NCBI GenBank assembly: GCA_024401335.1
Contig: JAKSLH010000002.1
Location: 1-64,000, forward strand
Origin: Bacteroidales bacterium
GTDB lineage: Bacteria > Bacteroidota > Bacteroidia > Bacteroidales > Marinilabiliaceae
Length of the DNA: 64,000 nucleotides
Direction: 5' to 3'
Positions 60,563 to 64,000 of the stretch are shown piece after piece (the stretch's first letter is position 1; every line of letters begins with the position of its first letter). The notes beneath the pieces were generated by a model that saw nothing but the letters and a program-made list of their open reading frames with translations, was not told the origin of the DNA and ran no database searches. The position numbers were made by a program, and so were the translations under genes.

Positions 60563-62395
60563 ATGAAGAATAAGTTGCGTAGCGCAGTGACCGTTGAAGG
60601 TCGCCGTATGGCAGGAGCAAGAGCGCTCTGGAAGGCTAACGGTATGAAAGACGAAATGATGGGCAAGCCTGTCATCGCCATTGTTAACTCATTTACTCAG
60701 TTTGTACCAGGACACACTCATCTCCACGAAATTGGTCAGGTGGTCAAGTCCGAGATTGAGAAGAGAGGTTGCTTCGCAGCTGAATTCAACACTATAGCCA
60801 TCGACGATGGTATCGCTATGGGTCACGACGGCATGCTCTACTCTTTGCCTTCACGCGACATCATCGCTGACAGCGTTGAGTATATGGTCAATGCCCACAA
60901 GGCCGACGCTATGGTTTGCATCTCCAACTGCGACAAGATCACTCCTGGTATGCTCATAGCTGCTATGCGTCTCAACATCCCTACTGTCTTCGTTTCAGGT
61001 GGCCCTATGGAGGCTGGCGTTCTTGGTCAGGCTCGTCTCGACCTTATCGACGCTATGATCAAGTCGGCAGATAAGACTCTCTCTGATGATGAAGTCGCAG
61101 AGGTTGAGAAGCATGCGTGCCCTACTTGCGGTAGCTGCTCTGGTATGTTCACAGCCAACTCTATGAACTGCCTTACTGAGGCTCTCGGTCTCTCATTGCC
61201 TGGCAACGGTACTATCGTGGCTACTCACGAAAACCGTCACCGCCTTTTCTGCGATGCTGCAAAGCTTATCGTTGATAATACATACAAGTACTACCGCGAT
61301 GGCGACGATAGCGTTCTCCCTAAGTCTATCGCTACTCGTCAGGCTTATCTCAACGCCATGACTCTCGATATCGCTATGGGTGGCTCTACAAATACTGTGC
61401 TCCACCTCCTTGCTGTTGCCAACGAGGCTGGTGTTGACTTCAAGATGGCCGACATCGATGCCCTCTCTCGCAAGGTTCCTTGTCTCTGCAAGGTAGCTCC
61501 TAACACACAGAAATATCACATCCAGGACGTAAACCGTGCTGGTGGTATCATGGCTATCATGCATCAGCTCGCTAAGGGTAACCTTGTTGACACTAAGCTC
61601 AAGCGTGTTGACGGTTTCACTCTCAAGGAGGCTATCGATCGCTACAGCATCGAAAGTCCTAAGGTGTCGCCTGAGGCTATCAAGAAGTATAAGAGTGCCC
61701 CTGCTGAGAAATACTGCATCAAGCTCGGTGCTCAGAATACATATTACGACGAACTCGATAAGGACCGCGCAGAAGGCTGTATCCGCGACCTCGATCATGC
61801 ATATACTAAGGACGGTGGTTTGGCTGTTCTCTTTGGTAACCTCGCTATTGACGGCTGTGTAGTTAAGACTGCCGGCGTTGACGAGAGTATATGGCATTTC
61901 ACTGGTCCTGCTAAGGTGTTCGATTCACAGGAGTCGGCTTGCGATGGCATCCTTGGCGGTAAGATCAAGAGCGGCGACGTTGTCGTTATCACTCACGAAG
62001 GTCCTAAGGGCGGCCCTGGTATGCAGGAGATGCTCTATCCTACATCATATATCAAGTCTATGCACCTCGGTAAGGAGTGCGCCCTCATCACTGACGGTCG
62101 TTTCTCTGGCGGTACATCTGGTTTGTCTATTGGTCACGTCTCACCTGAGGCTGCTGCCGGTGGTAACATCGGTTTGATTAAGGACGGTGATATAATCGAT
62201 ATCAATATCCCAGAGCGTACTATTAGCGTCAAGGTCAGCGATGAAGAGTTGGCTGCACGTCGCGAAGAGGAACTTAAGCGTGGCAAGAAGGCCTTCACAG
62301 CTCCAGTACGTGTACGTGAGGTTTCTAAGGCTCTCCGTTCTTACGCTGCAATGGTAAGCTCGGCAGATAAGGGTGCAGTAAGAATCATAGACTAA
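60563..62395 (+). CDS. ilvD: Dihydroxy-acid dehydratase
   Basis: This 610-residue iron-sulfur enzyme converts 2,3-dihydroxy-isovalerate and 2,3-dihydroxy-3-methylvalerate to the corresponding 2-oxo acids, the third step of valine and isoleucine synthesis. The cluster cysteines are seen in [14 protein letters not shown] and in [22 protein letters not shown], given here as [11 protein letters not shown] and [10 protein letters not shown]. The C-terminal [20 protein letters not shown] is the family signature. The length is normal. It is the first structural gene behind the attenuator. Confidence 0.95.
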   Translation: MKNKLRSAVTVEGRRMAGARALWKANGMKDEMMGKPVIAIVNSFTQFVPGHTHLHEIGQVVKSEIEKRGCFAAEFNTIAIDDGIAMGHDGMLYSLPSRDIIADSVEYMVNAHKADAMVCISNCDKITPGMLIAAMRLNIPTVFVSGGPMEAGVLGQARLDLIDAMIKSADKTLSDDEVAEVEKHACPTCGSCSGMFTANSMNCLTEALGLSLPGNGTIVATHENRHRLFCDAAKLIVDNTYKYYRDGDDSVLPKSIATRQAYLNAMTLDIAMGGSTNTVLHLLAVANEAGVDFKMADIDALSRKVPCLCKVAPNTQKYHIQDVNRAGGIMAIMHQLAKGNLVDTKLKRVDGFTLKEAIDRYSIESPKVSPEAIKKYKSAPAEKYCIKLGAQNTYYDELDKDRAEGCIRDLDHAYTKDGGLAVLFGNLAIDGCVVKTAGVDESIWHFTGPAKVFDSQESACDGILGGKIKSGDVVVITHEGPKGGPGMQEMLYPTSYIKSMHLGKECALITDGRFSGGTSGLSIGHVSPEAAAGGNIGLIKDGDIIDINIPERTISVKVSDEELAARREEELKRGKKAFTAPVRVREVSKALRSYAAMVSSADKGAVRIID

Positions 62396-62400
62396 TAAAG

Positions 62401-62428
62401 AGTTAAGAATTAAGAGTTAAGAATTAAG
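62401..62428. repeat. Two tandem copies of a 14-base unit between ilvD and ilvB
   Basis: AGTTAAGAATTAAG occurs twice without a gap, starting 6 bases after the ilvD stop. It lies in the 87-base intercistronic gap; the role is unknown. Confidence 0.7.
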
Positions 62429-62482
62429 AGGTTTGAGTAAATGTCTCTGGCCTCTTAGTCTTATTGACTTAAGTAAAAATAT

Positions 62483-64000
62483 ATGGCAGAGAAGATAACA
62501 GGTGCAGAGGCGTTGATGCGAGCATTGGAGCATGAGGGTGTAAACACACTCTTCGGCTATCCTGGCGGTGCTATTATGCCGACATACGACGCTCTCTATG
62601 ATCATAAGAAGACATTAAACCACGTGCTTGTGCGTCATGAACAGGGTGCAGTGCATGCTGCCCAGGGTTATGCACGCGTAAGCGGAAAGGTTGGTTGTGC
62701 AATAGTAACCAGCGGTCCAGGTGCTACAAATACCATAACTGGCGTTGCAGATGCAATGATTGATTCAACTCCTATCGTCGTCATCTGCGGACAGGTGGGC
62801 GTGGCTATGCTTGGTACTGATGCCTTTCAGGAGGTTGATGTCGTTGGTGTGACACAGCCTGTTACCAAGTGGAGCTATCAGATACGTCGTCCTGAAGATG
62901 TTGCATGGGCTGTTAGCCGTGCTTTCTACATCGCTCGTAATGGACGTCCTGGCCCTGTGGTACTCGACTTCGCCAAGAACGCTCAGACTGGTATGGTCGA
63001 ATTTGAACCTGCCAATGTCGACTTCATACGTAGCTACGATCCATATCCTCGTATCAATAAGGAGGCTATAGAGAAGGCTGCCCGCATGATCAACAATAGT
63101 GTCAAGCCTTTTGCTCTGCTCGGTCAGGGTGTTGAACTTGGCAACGCTTGTGATGAGGTGCGTGCTTTCCTCGAGAAGGCTCAGATTCCTTTCGGTACTA
63201 CATTCCTCGGCTTGAGCGATATGCCTTCCGATCACCCTCTCAACATGGGTATTCTCGGTATGCATGGTAACCTCGGCCCTAACGTCATGACCAATCAGTG
63301 CGACCTTCTCATCGCTATAGGTATGCGTTTCGACGACCGTGTGACTGGTAATCTGGCTACCTACGCTAAGCAGGCTAAGATAATCCACTTCGATATCGAC
63401 GAGTCTGAGTTCAACAAGAATGTCAAGATCGATGTCGCTGTTCATGGCGACTGCAAGGAGTCTATCCCTGAAATCACTGCTCTTGTTGATGAGGCAAAGC
63501 ATGACTCATGGATATCTGGTTTCAAGCCATACGCAGAAAAGGAATATAATAAGGTTATCAATAAGGCTATCAACCCTACTGAGGGGCCACTTCTCATGGG
63601 TGAGGTTGTAAGCCGTGTCACTGAGGCTACTGGCAACAAGGCCATCATGGTTACCGACGTGGGTCAGAACCAGCTCTTTGCCTGCCGTTATTTCAAGTTC
63701 AGCCAGCCTCGTTCTGTTGTCACCTCTGGTGGTATGGGCACGATGGGCTTCGGCTTGCCTGCCGGTATAGGCGCAGCTTTTGGTGCACCAGACAGAACCG
63801 TTTGCGTGTTCTGTGGTGATGGCGGCTTGCAGATGACAATACAGGAGCTCGGCACAATAATGGAGCAGGGCGCACCGGTGAAGATAATTCTGATGAACAA
63901 CAACTTCCTTGGCAATGTACGCCAGTGGCAGGAGATGTTCTTCCATCACCGCTATTCATTCACACCTATGGACAACCCTGACTATGAGCTCATAGCCAAG
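62483..64000 (+). CDS. ilvB: Acetolactate synthase large subunit, partial
   Basis: The first 506 codons are present from ATG 62483 and the frame is open to the window end, so the stop and the last part of the protein (about 60 residues in usual homologues) lie outside. The enzyme condenses two pyruvates, or pyruvate and 2-oxobutyrate, using thiamine diphosphate and FAD. Motifs are GVNTLFGYPGGAIMPTYDAL, the catalytic glutamate in LVRHEQGAVHAAQGYARVSG, TSGPGATNTI, and the TPP-binding segment VCVFCGDGGLQMTIQELGTI with LMNNNFLGNVRQWQ. The small regulatory subunit gene (ilvN) and ilvC would be expected just beyond. Confidence 0.95.
   Translation, partial: MAEKITGAEALMRALEHEGVNTLFGYPGGAIMPTYDALYDHKKTLNHVLVRHEQGAVHAAQGYARVSGKVGCAIVTSGPGATNTITGVADAMIDSTPIVVICGQVGVAMLGTDAFQEVDVVGVTQPVTKWSYQIRRPEDVAWAVSRAFYIARNGRPGPVVLDFAKNAQTGMVEFEPANVDFIRSYDPYPRINKEAIEKAARMINNSVKPFALLGQGVELGNACDEVRAFLEKAQIPFGTTFLGLSDMPSDHPLNMGILGMHGNLGPNVMTNQCDLLIAIGMRFDDRVTGNLATYAKQAKIIHFDIDESEFNKNVKIDVAVHGDCKESIPEITALVDEAKHDSWISGFKPYAEKEYNKVINKAINPTEGPLLMGEVVSRVTEATGNKAIMVTDVGQNQLFACRYFKFSQPRSVVTSGGMGTMGFGLPAGIGAAFGAPDRTVCVFCGDGGLQMTIQELGTIMEQGAPVKIILMNNNFLGNVRQWQEMFFHHRYSFTPMDNPDYELIAK

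Overview
The window looks like a chromosomal segment from a Bacteroidales bacterium, most probably Prevotella or a close relative. Three things point there: repeated promoters of the Bacteroidetes type (TTTG, 18-21 bases, TAnnTTTG); Bacteroidetes-specific gene families (SusC/SusD, type IX secretion sorting domains, DUF3836, fused SecDF); and GPH-symporter mannan utilisation. No tRNA, rRNA, CRISPR array or complete insertion sequence was seen.

Layout. 1-3.3 kb: the tail of a type IX-sorted protein, a small membrane protein, folB, glnS and a YfiR-family protein. 3.5-10.8 kb: a leucine locus (leader peptide and attenuator, leuA, a fused leuCD, a leuA/cimA-type synthase, a LuxR-type regulator, leuB). 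10.9-16 kb: nudC, ribD, thioredoxin, an AcpH-like protein, then a stress-like operon (DUF3836, DUF2975, HTH, CPBP protease) behind a promoter framed by TATCG repeats. 16.3-24.2 kb: an accessory RHS island read leftward, with a small YD-motif plus type IX sorting protein, a 1983-residue RHS protein with a variable C-terminus, and two or three small exported proteins. 24.3-25 kb: a gene-free repeat-rich spacer. 25-35 kb: a leftward mannan operon (GH130, acetylesterase, GH26, epimerase, CE2-type esterase, GH27, symporter) with a divergent AraC regulator. 35-36 kb: a second DUF3836 protein and a GH3 remnant. 36-49 kb: housekeeping genes (pheS, a SpoIIE-type phosphatase, efp, an OmpA protein, dxs, a LytTR regulator, a zinc-type ABC transporter, a ProX-like deacylase, a PaaK-like ligase). 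49.4-59.2 kb: secDF and an isolated SusC/SusD/lipoprotein operon. 59.2-60.3 kb: a decayed patch with duplicated terminators, an antitoxin-like orphan, palindromic repeats and an internally deleted ATPase. 60.3-64 kb: an ilv operon (leader peptide and attenuator, ilvD, ilvB running off the end).

How genes work together. The leu and ilv loci at opposite ends of the window supply branched-chain amino acids. Each is preceded by a 21-codon leader peptide rich in the relevant amino acids, with the same spacing from promoter to leader to antiterminator to terminator. This pair of superimposable attenuators is the strongest regulatory finding. The mannan genes form a complete route for oligosaccharides: periplasmic trimming and deacetylation, symport, epimerisation of mannobiose, and phosphorolysis. 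The locus has no outer-membrane SusC/SusD of its own. The RHS island looks like a polymorphic-toxin-style locus associated with type IX secretion.
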